Shown here: positions 36,601 to 48,789 of the stretch, piece after piece
Position numbering within the stretch: position 1 is the stretch's first letter
Layout of the letters: each line of letters begins with the position of its first letter
Source: Allodiplogaster sudhausi
Taxonomy: Eukaryota > Nematoda > Chromadorea > Rhabditida > Diplogasteridae
NCBI GenBank assembly: GCA_945643635.1
Contig: CALZFC010000078.1
Coordinates: forward strand, 1,402,501 to 1,466,500
Direction of reading: 5' to 3'
DNA: 64,000 nt
Program-made: the position numbers and the translations under genes
The notes under the pieces: generated by a model
Databases searched by the model: none
Told to the model about the DNA's origin: nothing
Seen by the model: only the letters and a program-made list of their open reading frames with translations

Positions 36601-39368
36601 TTCCGCCTGAGGGTCTTTCCTGTGGGCGTGGCCAAACTTTTACCCCGTTTTTTGGCCCTTTTTTGCTCGGTATTTGCTCACTATCTCAAAATCTGTACCT
36701 GCGCATTTCTTGCTTTCGACATATATCATGTAGTTTTTGACGGCGCATCGACTGATCTATAGCTGATCTACTGAAAGTACCTAGATCGATAAATACGAGG
36801 CAAAAACTGGCGGAACCATTTTGTTAGGAGCGAACTTTGAGAAATCAATTCTCGGAGAATTGGGACCGGAGCGGGATGGGACATTTAGAATATTGCAGAG
36901 TTTTAGGAGACCTTTGAAATGAGCGTACTCGCGTTTGGCTGGGATTGCGGAAAAGTACCCTGAGGGGGCCGTGAAATGTCGAATTTGTGGGAGGCCATTT
37001 CCGCGATTTTGTTTTCTCGGGGATTGGCCTTATGGCAACATGTTATATATGATTCTGTAGCTCTCGAGAAGACGAACAACTTTGTCATACAAAACGTTTT
37101 CATACAACGACGTTTTTGATCTACTTTTGGGGTCAGGATGTTTAGGGCACTTTTTCGACCTTAGCTATCACTGACACTTTTTGGCGCATATTTTTATTCG
37201 AATAGAGCCTAAAATTAGCTATCGAATTATGGGTTAACCGTCTGTATTCGTTCAGGCATATTCGAGATATGAATTATTTTGTGGCCTTTTGGTGCATTTT
37301 TATCGCTCCCAGAATTTCTAACGACCCAGGTTCGGAGTCGCGCGCGGGCAAACCCTTTTGCGCGCTTTTGTGTGAACCCTAATCAAACTAAACCTATGCT
37401 AGGACATAGCCAAGTCTCCAAGGGAGATTATGGGCGGAAAATGTGATACCAGGTCCCCCCATAGCTCCGCTAGTTTATAATACTTTGAAATGCCATTATT
37501 TGTTGTAGCAAGAAATTTTTCCTCCGCCCGAACTCTTCCTCAAAAAAGGAGCTCTTGCTTTACAAATATTACTTAAAATTATAATTCTAATTTTAAAGGC
37601 TGATTTTTGACAAGCACAAAATATGATATTGCAGTGAGCAACAACTCGTGAACGTTTGCATCGACCTTTGGATGGCGGGCATGGAGACGACGTCGGCAAC
37701 GCTTGCGTGGACCGTACTGTACATGATTCGACATCCGGAGGTGCGCCTACTTTTCAACTCAAGGCTTACTTAATATTTAAATCTATTTAAGGCTACAATA
37801 ATGAAGTCTTTAAGGCTGTACTTTAATCTCCGTTCATATGAATAATTACCCTTGTTTAACAGAGCAACTTCAACGTGTAACCATATAAATATGTAAATAA
37901 TTAAATAAATAAATAATTTAAATAAAAAAATAAATAAATAACTAGATAAATAACTGAACTATAAAGAAATAATTACAAGAATAACTTTCCAGATACAAGC
38001 AAAGGCGCACGCCGAGCTCGACGGCGTCATTGGCTCGAGCCGCCTCATCGACATGGACGACCGCATTCGGCTGCCGTACGTCAACGCGATCATTAATGTA
38101 TGATTTTTTTTTAAATATTTTTTTACATTTAATTTTAACCAAATGGTATATTTTTATAGAAAATATTAAAAGAAAAAAAAATAATTATTTACAAGTACTC
38201 ATCACAAGAAATCAGGAGACTCAACGATGCGCGAACATCGTCATCCAGAATCTGCTGAGGCGCACGTCGCGCGACGTCATCATCGAGGGACACGCGATTC
38301 CGGCAGGGACGACGATCGCTCCGCAGATCTCCATGCTACTCTATGATCCAGAGGTCACGATCTCTCTCTTTCTCACTGTCTCTCATCGTTTCTCTTCGTT
38401 GTCCTTCTCTTTCTCTCAATCTATTTCTCTCTTTATCTCATCGTCTCTCTTCATGATCCTTCTCTCTCTTTTTCTCACTGTTTCTCTTATCGTCACACTG
38501 CATTTTCCCTTTCGTTCGCTTTTTCTTTCTCTTTGCTTCTCTTTCTCTCATCGTCTCTCTTCATTAACCTCTCTACATCACTCGCTTTTCTCTCATTCTG
38601 TCATCTTTTCCATCTAACAGCTCTTCCCGAATCCGGAACAATTCGACCCTTCCCGCTTCCTCTACTCTGACGGCTCTCTTCGCAAGTTCGAGCAGTTCAT
38701 GCCGTTCTCGGTCGGGAAGCGCGCGTGCCCCGGCGAGGGTCTCGCGCGTATGGAACTCTATCTCTTCCTCGCCAATCTGCTTAATCGATTCGAGGTGGCA
38801 TATTTAATGTTACGTATATAATTTATGTATAATACATTACATATGTCTTGTTCTCCAACAGTTTAAAAAAAGTTTTTATTTTATTTTTTTATTTAGCCAG
38901 CATTTCTTTTACGATTATATTTTCAAGGGGTGTCTAATTGAAAAAAAAAAGATTTATCGTCCTTTCATGGAGCTAATTCAAAATTTATTAATGTATTCAT
39001 TCTTTAAATGCTTTATATGTTGTAAACCGTTTTATTCTTACTTAAATTCTAGAATTCCAAAGTTAGTAGCGTTAAAAATTGTCCTGAAACTATTCCGCAC
39101 TAAGTATGATGTTCCCCGAAACAATCTAGGAATCCTCCGTGCTCTCTGAAAGGATCGCATAATTTTGCATTGATGAAAGATGCGGCCGTAAACTAGAAAA
39201 AAAGAACATCAATGTTCAACTTCTCAAGACATTCCCGGGTCCGTTCAGATTCTGCCAGAAGACCCTGCGAATCTTCCGAATGCCGCGCAGAAGCTGCTCA
39301 GCAGTGGCAAGCCCGAGCCGTTTAACTGTGTTTTGAGACCGAGAATTGTAGCCGCGAGCTCCGAGTAA
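33623..39368 (+). CDS. Cytochrome P450 E, CYP33-like, complete
   Basis: Heme monooxygenase of the ER; substrate unknown. Exons: 33623-33701, 33851-33924, 34193-34279, 34442-34514, 34616-34728, 34937-35002, 35148-35219, 35601-35704, 35817-35895, 36119-36231, 37635-37740, 37993-38097, 38216-38353, 38621-38794, 39249-39368; 500 aa. Seen: anchor [30 protein letters not shown] (118-123), I-helix AGMETT (301-306), ETQR (358-361), FDPSRF, and [10 protein letters not shown] with heme Cys439. Introns 8 and 9 have GC donors (GCGCGT, GCAAGG), fixed by exon lengths of 104 and 79 bp identical to those of P450 A and D. Intron 10 is about 1.4 kb, most of it missing from the neighbouring copy. AATAAA at 39442 is the likely poly(A) signal. 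Its 3' half was copied to 40.5-42.5 kb. Confidence 0.93.
36290..37480. mobile_element. About 1.2-kb insertion in P450 E intron 10
   Basis: The intron flanks (36232-36285 and about 37485-37634) align to the copy at 40547-40762, but this block is absent there. It is richer in G and C than the intron, begins with TGGGCGGTGGGGGTGAG-like sequence, and contains GGGCGTGGCC. I see no terminal repeats or coding frame, so the element type is unknown. Loss from the other copy is the alternative. Confidence 0.5.
38795..39248 (+). other. P450 E intron 14, conserved across copies
   Basis: Sequence such as CGCACTAAGTATGATGTTCC and GATCGCATAATTTTGCATTG recurs in the copies at 41932-42379 (+) and 44413-44819 (-), nearly unchanged. 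The open frame inside it follows from intron homology and has no protein support. Confidence 0.6.
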
Positions 39369-40185
39369 ACCACGGTTGCACTGAAAAAAGTGTTTGAATT
39401 TTCCGTCGTGCGTTGATTTAAATATGTACATCAATAACGTAAATAAATTTATTTGAAGCCTACAAATATTCCATGAACATGCATGAGCGTTGAAAATGAA
39501 TATGTAGATTGTTTGATTAATTTTGCATTTAATTATAGCTTATTGTTAGTAAGTGAAACTCAAAGTTCAGAGCAATTGTCCCGCTCCTGAGAACAAAACA
39601 ATTGAAGCACTTATTCCTTGCCGTTGTATCAGTTGCAATTGACAAAATGTCAAATCTGTCAATCACCCTTTTTGCGATACATTTTCTTAATGTAACATTA
39701 AAATCATTAAAGTTCATATGTATGTACATCGGTTAAAATGATTCTATCGAATTTAATTATCACCATCACTGAAGTAAATTTGACATGATTTAATCCTTTC
39801 GCGATAAGCGTTCATATCATTCGCAAATCGAAGAGGTTAAGTTGTTTGGCCCTGCTCCATTTGTAAATTCGCTGTAACGCTTCATGATTGTAAAAAATAG
39901 GCTTGCAAATTACGAACATTTACATCATACACATTAATTCTCTACAAATGCAATTTGTTAAGACAAAGTGTAACTTTTCAAATTAAAGGGGCCATGCTGC
40001 ACTCTAATTTTAATGTGTCGATGACCAATATTGTTGAGCAGGATAGTAAACTTAAAATTCACTGGTTTACGCCATTCTTGTTCATTAGAAACATAGTACA
40101 TAAATTGTGAAGATACATTACAGAAAAAGTTATATTAAACAAACATATTAAAATAGACTCGATTTTATTTCAGTGCATCAATAGT
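39369..40185. other. Intergenic, AT-rich
   Basis: 3' flank of P450 E, then unremarkable AT-rich DNA. No gene or repeat recognised. Confidence 0.5.
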
Positions 40186-40305
40186 TTACATGGAACTTTC
40201 GGCTACGATTCTTGGTTTCAAAACACAATTAAATGCTTCGGGCTTGCCACCGCTGAGCAGCGACTGTGAGTCGTTCGGGAGATTGGTGGGGTCTTCTGGC
40301 AGAAT
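40186..40305 (-). pseudogene. Orphan last exon of a P450
   Basis: Read on the minus strand it is a full 120-bp exon 15 with acceptor CTTGCAG, opening ILPEDPTNLPNDSQSLLSGG and ending RIVAESSM and a stop. It is diverged from the last exons of P450 E and F. No exon 14 or other P450 exon follows on the minus strand, where the MITE half at 40383 begins instead. It is the remnant of a separate inverted gene copy. Confidence 0.85.
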
Positions 40306-40382
40306 CTGCAAGCGCCGAGACGTGTTTTTTTTCTATTGCCGCGTTTTTCGTCAAAGCTTAATAGTATACGGTATGCAAGTCT

Positions 40383-40513
40383 TTAAAGGAAGTATCCGGC
40401 GAATAATTATACAGTAACGCCAGAGAACCAGTTTGTATGCGCGCGCTCATAAAGTTGCCTGTCGCTCGGTCGAGAGAGCATGTGAAATACATAGGAGGGC
40501 GGCTCTGACCTAC
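40383..40513. mobile_element. Half copy of the TTAAAGGA-family MITE
   Basis: Starts TTAAAGGAAGTATCCGGCGA and continues AATTATACAGTAACGCCAGA, matching the left half of the REEP intron 5 element through GGCTCTGACCTACC. It stops exactly where P450 exon 10 homology starts, so its broken end coincides with the breakpoint of the truncated P450 copy. Confidence 0.75.
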
Positions 40514-42499
40514 CGCGCACGAAGGCGTGGCTGATTCGACATTCCTAACGGTGTTTTCAAAATTCAAGCATAATTTAATTATTTACCTAATTAATTAATT
40601 TTTCTAATAGTTTAAAATGCCCTTATTTGTTGAAGCATGAAATACCCCCGCCCGAACTCTACCTGAAAAAAATGGCGAACCTTAGCGTTAAAAACATTAT
40701 TTAAAATAAAATTCTAATTTTTAAAGGCTGATTTCTGACAAGCACAAAATATGAAATTGCAGTGAGCAGCAACTCGTGAACGTTTGCATCGATCTCTGGA
40801 TGGCGGGCATGGAGACGACGTCGGCAACGCTTGCGTGGGCCGTCCTGTACATGATTCGACATCCGGAGGTGCGCTGCTCTCTTCCCATCTCAAGGCTTCC
40901 TTAATATTCAAGGCTATTCAAGGCTACAATAATGAAGACTTAAAGGCTGTAATTTAATCCCTGATCATTTGAATAATTAGCTCTGTATAACCGAGCAACT
41001 TCAACATGTAACTATATAAATATGTAAATAATTAAATAAATAAATAATTTAAATAAATAAATAAATAAATAACTAGATAAATAACTGAACTATAAAGAAA
41101 TAATTACAAGAATAACTTTCCAGATACAAGCAAAGGCGCACGCCGAGCTCGACATCGTCATTGGCTCGAGCCGCCTCATCGACATGGACGACCGCATTCG
41201 GCTGCCGTACGTCAACGCGATCATTAATGTATGATTTTTTTTTTAAATATTTTTTTACATTTAATTTTAACCAAATGGTATATTTTTATAGAAAATATTA
41301 AAAGAAAAAAAAATAATTATTTACAAGTACTCATCACAAGAAACCAGGAGACTCAACGATGCGCGAACATCGTCATCCAGAATCTGCTGAGGCGCACGTC
41401 GCGCGACGTCATCATCGAGGGACACGCGATTCCGGCAGGGACGACGATCGCTCCGCAGATCTCCATGCTACTCTATGATCAAGAGGTCACGATCTCTCTC
41501 TTTCTCACTGTCTCTCATTTCGTTTCTCTTCGTTGCCTCTCTCTCTCTCTCGTATTCTATTTTCTCTCTTTCTCTCATCGTCTCTCTTCATGATCCTTCG
41601 CTCTCTTTTTCTCTCTGTTTCTCTTATCTTCTCTCTGCATTTTCCCTTTCTCTCGCTTTTTCTTTCTCTTTGCTTCTCTTTCTCTCATCGTCTCTCTTCA
41701 TTAACTTCTCTATATTACTCGCTTTTCTCTCATTCTCTCATCTTTTCCATCTAACAGCTCTTCCCGAATCCGGAACAATTCGACCCTTCCCGCTTCTTGG
41801 ACTCTGACGGCTCTCTTCGCAAGTTCGAGCAGTTCATGCCGTTCTCAGTCGGGAAGCGCGCGTGCCCCGGCGAGGGTCTCGCGCGCATGGAACTCTATCT
41901 CGTCCTCGCCAATCTGCTTAATCGATTCGAGGTGGCATATTTAATGTTATATATATAATTTATGCATGATATCTTATTTCCTGTTCTCCTATATTAAACA
42001 AAAAAATGTTGTTTTCAAATTTAACGAGCATTTCTTTTACGATTATATTTTCAAGGGGTGCCTAATTGAAAAAAAAGATTTATTGTCCTTTCATGAAGAT
42101 AATTCAAAATTTATTAATTTATTAGTTCATAAAATGGTTTATATCTCGAAAACCGTCTTATTCTTATTTCAATTCTAGAATTCCAAAGTAAATTGCGCTA
42201 AAAATTTTCCAGAAACTATTCCGCACTAAGTATGTATGATGTTCCCCGAAACATTATAAGAATCCTCTGTGCTTTCTGAAAGGATCGCATAATTTTGCAT
42301 TGATGAAAGATGCGGCCGTGAAATAGAAAAAAAGAACATCAAGTGTTCAACTTCTCAAGACATTCCTCGGTCCGTTCAGATTCTGCCAGAAGACCCTGCG
42401 AATCTTCCGAATGCAGAGCAGAATCTGCTCAGTAGTGGCAAGCCCGAGCCATATAACTGTGTTTTGAGACCGAGAATTGTAGCCGGGAGCTCCGAGTAA
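40514..42499 (+). pseudogene. P450 F: 5'-truncated copy of P450 E
   Basis: Contains the tail of exon 10 (40514-40546), then exons 11-15 at 40763-40868, 41124-41228, 41348-41485, 41758-41931 and 42380-42499, each the same length as in P450 E. Introns are also nearly the same. Exons 1-9 are missing, and the exon 10 donor GTACGG reads AACGG. The remaining frame is open: AGMETT, ETQR and [10 protein letters not shown] are kept. Some residues differ ([18 protein letters not shown]). Without the N-terminal half it cannot fold as a P450. The high intron identity points to recent duplication. Confidence 0.9.
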
Positions 42500-44340
42500 A
42501 CCACGGTTGCACTGAAAACAGTGTTTGAATATTTCCGTGCGTTGATTTAAATATGTATATACATCGCGTAAATAAATTTATTTGAAGCCTGCATGCCATG
42601 AACGTGCACGAGCGTTGACAACAAATATGTACATTGTTTGATTGTTGATTTTCGTCCACAAACATATTTGCTTTAGCGTCGATTTGGTACAAGTTTCTAT
42701 ACGCCTATGAAGAACATCTTCGAAAATATGGCACGCTGTCTGAGTGTCTGTGTATGTCTGTGTATTATCGATTGCGGAAGATAAAATTCGACGCCCTGAT
42801 ATTGAAAAGAGCAAATGAATATGTTTTTTAAGGTTTAATATTATTCTAACTTCTTTAAAATTATTTTTTGTATTTTTTCAATTTGCCTGATTATGGAAAG
42901 TGGTTTATGGAAAGGGATTCTTCTGTTTCCTACGTTCCGATAGAACGCGCCCGGTTGCCGTTAAATATTATTGTCACTCTAAATTAACTTGAAGCTGTAT
43001 CAAATTGTAATTACTGCGTTATTATAACGCATCGAGAAAAAGGAATCAGAGAGTTCTTATAATTCATTACGAGTGAAGGGTAATTTTAATTTATTACTTT
43101 TAGAGTAAATTTGGAAGAAAATTTTTTTTTTGCAAAAAATTTCGAAAATTTTCAGACAAATTTCGTGAAAAAAATCTAAATTTTTTGGAAAAAAAAATTT
43201 CCTCCAAATTCACTCTAGTAGGGTTTATTAGTACCAGGAACATTTATTTTGCATAATACTCAAATTGACGCAAGTTAGCGAGGTTAAATGGGATTTTTTA
43301 ACCTAGCTGCACCGAGTTCCGTGGATTCAACTAAACGCCCCAAGCTCACGGGAAAGAAAGTAAAAACGAAGAGCAGTTTATCCGACGTGAAAAACACTGC
43401 CCTTTCAAATGAAGTAGAAATTGAGGCGTTGTTCTGATGTCTATGTGCAATTAAAGGCGCTTCTATGTCTGCGACACAGGCAGAAATTCGGTTTTTGCCG
43501 AAAAACATTTCAAACAAACACATATGAAAACGTAATCTGGTCTTTTTCTATGCAGTTTGCCAAGGCAATTACAATGGTATGTCGTATTACTTATAATATT
43601 AAGTATTAAACAAGTTATGGCCGTTTAATCTATGGCACTTTTGCGCACATCACTATACAACACCCAAAGCATCCAAGCTCGGGGAAAGTCCACCACATTC
43701 AAATACAGTTTTTTAGTGATTAAAAAGAATGCTCTTTCTAACGGTATTGGTTTGGAATCGTAGTTATTATGCCTTGGTATTCAAATAGCACATCAAGAAT
43801 GTTTAAGTACAAATTTTGGCCTGAAGATGAAAACTTTTCAAAAACTTTTATAACAATTTTTGTGCGCCTTTAATTAAGGAATCTATCAGTATCCTCAAAA
43901 TTTAATTTGGTTCACTTTGAAAGTTTTTATGATCACTTGAACATTTACGGTTTTTTGAAAGCTCTCATGATACTACACAAGATATCCAAAGGAAAATTTT
44001 TTTAAAAATAAATTTTTTTTACTGCACGTTCGTGTACGAAGATCTCAGACAGGCTCTCTTAAATGGATAGAACTTTCAAGACGATCATTCGAAAATTCCA
44101 AGCGCCGTGCAATCATACAAGACAATGAGTAGTATCTAACAATAAGTATTCGTGTAACATTTCAAATGGCAAAAATTAATGCAATAATGTTGATACGTTG
44201 CACAAGTCTATAGAGACAATAACATATTGGAAAATGCTGCAAAAGCTCACGATCAGAAATACGTTCATGGCTCGCGTTCACACGCATTAGTTTTGTTGTC
44301 AGTTCATGCAATTTCCGTTTTTGATCCTCTAAATGTTAAA
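42500..44340. other. Spacer between inverted P450 copies
   Basis: About 1.8 kb between the (+) copy F and the (-) copy G. It contains no confident exon. Short AT-rich islands such as AAATTTCGAAAATTT near 43135-43160 are present. Frames here are short and have no family match. Confidence 0.45.
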
Positions 44341-45384
44341 TGGCTCGGGCTTGCCACTGCTGAGCAGCTTCTGCGCGGCATTCGGAAGATTCGCAGGGTC
44401 TTCTTTCTCTGAAAGTACCGGGGAATGTCTTGAGGAGTTGAACAATTGTTGTTCGTTTTCTATTTTACGGCCGCATCTTTCATCAATGCAAAATTATGCG
44501 ATCTTTTCAGAGAGCACTGAGGATTCCTAGAATGTTTCGGGGAACATCATACTTAGTGCGGAATAGTTTCAGGACAATTTTTAACGCTACTAACTTTGGA
44601 ATTCTAGAATTTAAGTAAGAATAAAACGGTTTATAAGATATAAAGCACCTTGAGAACCAATAAATGAATACATTTTGAATTAGCTTCATGATAGGATGAT
44701 AATTTTTAGGCACCCCTCGAAAATATAAGAAAAGCTTGCTAAATTAAAAAATTTTAATATTGGAGATCAATAAATAAGGTATTATGCACAAATTATATAC
44801 GTTACATTAAATATGCCACCTCGAATCGATTAAGCAGATTGGCGAGGAAGAGGAAGAGCTCCATGCGCGCGAGACCCTCGCCGGGGCACGCGCGCTTCCC
44901 GACCGAGAAGGGCATGAACTGTTCGAACTTGCGAAGAGAGCCGTCAGAGTCCAGGAAGCGGGAAGGGTCGAATTGTTCCGGATTTTCGAAGAGCTATAAG
45001 ATGGGAAAGAATGAGAGAATGAGAGAAAGAGAGAAAAGAGAGAGAGAGATAATGCAGAGAGACGATGAGAGAATAGGGTAGCATGGAGATCTGCGGAGCG
45101 ATCGTTGTTCCGGCCGGAATCGTGTGTCCCTCGATGATGACGTCGCGCGAAGTGCGCCTCAGCAGATTCTGGATGAAGATGTTCGCGCAGCGTTCAGTCT
45201 CCTGATTTCTTGTGATGAGTTCTTGTGAATTCATTTTTTTTTTCTTTTAATATTTTTTTATTAAATATACCATTTGGTTAAAATTAAATGTAAAAAAAAA
45301 ATTACTATAAAAACAATTAACATTAATGATCGCGTTGACGTACCCCCGAGTGCGGTCGTCCATGTCGACGAGGCGGCTCGAGCC
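44341..45384 (-). pseudogene. P450 G: inverted, decayed copy of the P450 E/F 3' half
   Basis: On the minus strand: partial exon 12 (45322-45384, 5' cut at GSSRLVDMDD, with a small deletion shifting the frame near LPYVN), exon 13 (about 45078-45201, whose 3' end and donor are lost in a deletion running into the CT tract), intact-looking exon 14 (44820-44993, [18 protein letters not shown]), and a damaged exon 15 (44341-44412, with a deletion at its start and a truncated end). It lies tail-to-tail with copy F. Confidence 0.88.
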
Positions 45385-45408
45385 ATATCTTTCAAATCAT
45401 ATTAGCTA

Positions 45409-46032
45409 TCACCAATGACCGTTGTTTTTTATTACATCGCAAGGAATATAGGCGCACGAAGTTGGAATGGGATTTTCTCAAAGTCGGCGAGAATGGTATA
45501 TAAAATTAATTGAAAGAAGGCAAGAAGAGTATACCTAAAACTGTATTTACTATCAATTTTATTTACTTATTCAGAATGTCACTGTTGATAGCTAACTATT
45601 CGTCATAATCTTAATCTGTACTCTTTGTTCGTCGGAGCGGTCGGAGTTGTAAGAAAAATTAGAAAAAAACTTCAAAGGTCAAATAAATTAAAATAAACGA
45701 AAGGATGACGCTAGCGGCAAATTCCGATGTTGTTGTCTCAGCCATCTCTCGTCCTCTCATTCTCTCTCTATTCTATCTCTCTCTCTTTCTTTTGTCAGCA
45801 ATTAAGTCGGCTTTGTGTCAACCATGAAATTTTGAAACCCGGATCAAGAGAACAAGAAGATGGCTTTGCCGGGCTATCCTTTCGAGATTTCCAACAGACG
45901 AGCTTTTCTCGCAATCCTCCAGTCTTATAATCCGCAAACAACACCTGTTTTCAAAACATTAAATGTCTGACAATGAATGTTAAAATAAAACATATAAGTA
46001 AATTATCTCTGGTTTCATAGTTCGAAATCCAG
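45409..46032. repeat. Left arm of a long inverted repeat (X)
   Basis: About 620 bp matching the reverse complement of 47045-47672 with few differences. It holds a CT tract and a frame containing QQLSRLCVNHEILKPGSREQ after a TTTTGTCAG acceptor-like site. The two arms differ by about 2 bp in the CT tract, which changes the frame upstream of it. I do not recognise the peptide. Confidence 0.85.
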
Positions 46033-46319
46033 TATCAACATATGGCCGTTATGCCGATTATTATGTACATTCCCACATAAGAAAATAAGTACACTAGTGT
46101 CTATTCAAACGGAACTGTTTTCCCTGGAATAAAATTAATTGGCCAATAGAAAATTAAGGCCAATATGTGTTTAGATAATGATATCTTGTTTTAAATTATG
46201 TAATCATTTTAATACGTTTTTTTATAATCTCTACTCAAAGAATTCTAATATGGCCGTACTTGTTTGGGGGTGGGCGAGTTGTGCTTGTCTGACGTTCAGC
46301 GCATTTCAGAGATAACACA

Positions 46320-46990
46320 GCTTCGGTAACGGTGAGAGAGAGAGAGAAAAGAGGGAGAGAGCGAGAGAGCGAGAGAGCGAGAGAAAGAGAGAGAGAAACG
46401 AGCAAGACAAATAATGAATGAAAATGCAAGAGCGAGATGGTTGTCCCAAATTGGCCACAAGTCATTTTCTTTGAGTTTGTTGCTTTTGACCTTCCGGTGT
46501 TTTTTGAAGCGATATGCTTTGAATGACTTCAGTTGTTATATCATTATATTTCATAACGGGGGGAAATAAATGTACAGGCAGATTTCAGTGGCTGCTGAAG
46601 ACGATTAAAGAAAGTCCTGTTTCGATATTCGTTAAGTAATGCTCGTTCGCATTTGATGTGAATTACAGTTAAGTTTGTTTTCTTCTCTCATTTGCGTTCG
46701 TATTTTAATTTTTTACTCATTTTTTTATTTTTTAAGGCCGCGAAAAAAATCAAGATCAAAGAGGCCTTGCTCTGTCAAAGTGGTATAGATGAAGATAGAT
46801 TGTGAGCAAGCTTGTCCGATGATTGAATTCACTCCCTTGCCTCGCCCCCCTTTTGGTGAATGAGCAATACTAAATTATGCAGTATCAAGAACGTGAAAAT
46901 GTGACAAATGAGCCGGATATGACGGCTAACCGGGCGAGCAGGGACGCCCTGGCAACCCGGGCCGTGACGGACAGCCTGGATCGCAGGGAG
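46320..46990. repeat. Left arm of a second inverted repeat (Y), with collagen-like relic
   Basis: Matches the reverse complement of about 49100-49735, including the GA tract at the end, ATAACGGG(G/T)GGAAATAAAT and GCGAAAAAAATCAAGAT. It lies inside the loop of inverted repeat X. Divergence is greater than between the X arms. Confidence 0.75.
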
Positions 46991-46995
46991 AGATA
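46911..46995 (+). pseudogene. Collagen-like Gly-X-Y fragment
   Basis: Reads G-Y-D-G-stop-PGEQGRPGNPGRDGQPGSQGE, a run of Gly-X-Y triplets with one in-frame TAA. This composition is typical of nematode cuticle collagen, but no N-terminal collagen domain or flanking cysteines are visible. A homologous minus-strand fragment lies at about 49095-49172. Confidence 0.6.
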
Positions 46996-47004
46996 AATAA
47001 ATTA

Positions 47005-47006
47005 TA

Positions 47007-47038
<32 letters not shown>

Positions 47039-47040
47039 CA
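47005..47040. repeat. (TA)n microsatellite
   Basis: TA run between the collagen-like fragment and the right X arm. Confidence 0.85.
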
Positions 47041-47044
47041 GATT

Positions 47045-47672
47045 CTGGATTTCGAACTATGAAACCAGAGATAAGTTACTTATATGTTTTATTTTAACAT
47101 TCATTGTCAGACATTTAATGTTTTAAAAACAGGTGTTGTTTGCGGATTATAAGACTGGAGGATTGCGAGAAAAGCTCGTCTGTTGGAGATCTCGAAAGGA
47201 TAGCCCGGCAAAGCCATCTTCTTGTTCTCTTGATCCGGGTTTCAAAATTTCATGGTTGACACAAAGCCGACTTAATTGCTGACAAAAGAAAGAGAGAGAG
47301 GGATAGAATAGAGAGAGAATGAGAGGACGAGAGATGGCTGAGACAACAACATCGGAATTTGCCGCTAGCGTCATCCTTTCGTTTATTTTAATTTATTTGA
47401 CCTTTGAAGTTTTTTTCTAATTTTTCTTACAACTCCGACCGCTCCGACGAACAAAGAGTACAGATTAAGATTATGACGAATAGTTAGCTATCAACAGTGA
47501 CATTCTGAATAAATAAAAAAAATTGATAGTAAATACAGTTTTCGGTACACTCTTCTTGTATTCTTTCAATTATTTTTATATACCATTCTCGCCGACTTTG
47601 AGAAAATCCCACTCCAACTTCCTGCGCCTATATTCCTTGCGATGTAATAAAAACCAACTGTCATTGGTAAAT
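47045..47672. repeat. Right arm of inverted repeat X
   Basis: Near-identical reverse complement of 45409-46032. Here the frame on the minus strand (47147-47374) is uninterrupted from MTLAANSDVVVSAISRP to SFSRNPPVL, 75 aa. Coding status is doubtful because part is translated CT repeat. Confidence 0.85.
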
Positions 47673-48200
47673 GCGAACGAATTGATAAGGATGTCGAGCA
47701 TTTTTATACGTAAGATCTAATCAATTTTTGGGAAGAGAAAGTGATTTCAAAAGCTGTTCAAGTAAGAGTCGAGTCTCTAGCTGTGGAAGCGGCTATAGCC
47801 TGCAGTGTTGCGGCCTCGGGGAGCGTAAGCGGGACTGCCGGTGGGCGAAAAGGCGGTGCTTTCGGACGTGTTGGCGAGAGCCTCCAGTCGCCAAGTAGGC
47901 GGAGCTTGCGCAGGTGTAACCTGTAGAGCCTCCTCGCCTCAGGCAAGGGCAGTATGCAGCGTCGTAGCCAGGTGCGCCACCATCAAATCCATTCTCTCAC
48001 TGCGATTCGGGCTGTCCTTCGTTTGTCACATTTTCACATACTTGAAGCAGCATAATTTAGTTTTGCTCATTTCCCTGAACTACACCAAAAGATGGCGGGG
48101 CAAGGGAGTGAATTCCATCATCGGGCAATTTTCCCGCGAGCAGCACGGCCTCGTCCATCTCATCCTCCACAACTGCATCGCATTCCCTGCGGGTGTCATC
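47640..48200 (-). pseudogene. Decayed collagen-associated unit, copy b
   Basis: Minus-strand copy of the same ancestral unit as copies near 46800-47000 (+) and 48790-49215 (-). Shared landmarks are the GGATGTCGAGCA(A/T)TTTTAT block, the GAGTCGAGTCT...TGTGGAAGCGGC block, GGAATTCACTCCCTTGC (minus), and the AACTAAATTATG block. The Gly-X-Y part is shortened to GQPESQ-stop. The + strand frame over this region is antisense to the unit. Confidence 0.5.
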
Positions 48201-48789
48201 GGAAATTTTTTTTCTCCTTATCAAAAACTACTTGACATGTACGCTCTTCTTGTATTCTTTCGTTCATTTTTATATACAATGCTGGCGAACTGCGGAACGT
48301 GCCGTGCTGCCTATCTTCTTAGAGATGCAAAGAAAACCTACGATCTTATATTAGGTGATAGCTAAAATGATTTGAAAGATATATGTTAATGCTATTAAAT
48401 ATTAATCAAATTTTTATTCGATTTAATGGCGAAATAAAGTGTTAAAAAATTATCAAGGAAAAAATCATCAAGGTGCGTTGACTTAAATAAATAGAAACTC
48501 TGACTGGAATACTACGAGCCTGCCGAGATTATCAGAAAACGAAAATAATCCAGTTTACGAAAAATCAATGACAAAGTTTAGGACAGGGCACACAGTGGTC
48601 TTGAGCAGGGCCAACTTTATTTCACATCTTACAAATGTCTTATGAATGATATGAGGTCATCACCATTCCTTTTTTAAAAGTTAAAAATAATTTTGAGCGG
48701 TTTTCTTCTGATTTCTCTGTCTTTCTGAACGAACATTGCTGCCGTCACCAGTTGCAGATGAATTTGAGAGCTTCTTCCTTCTTCCTCTT

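Noticed and set aside
38967..39149. 60-residue frame in P450 E intron 14, seen again inverted at 44507-44713
   Set aside because: The similarity comes from duplication of the whole intron; copy F has lost the frame and there are no splice sites around it.
47841..48365. 174-residue plus-strand frame
   Set aside because: It is antisense to the decayed collagen-associated copy b and contains no recognisable domain.
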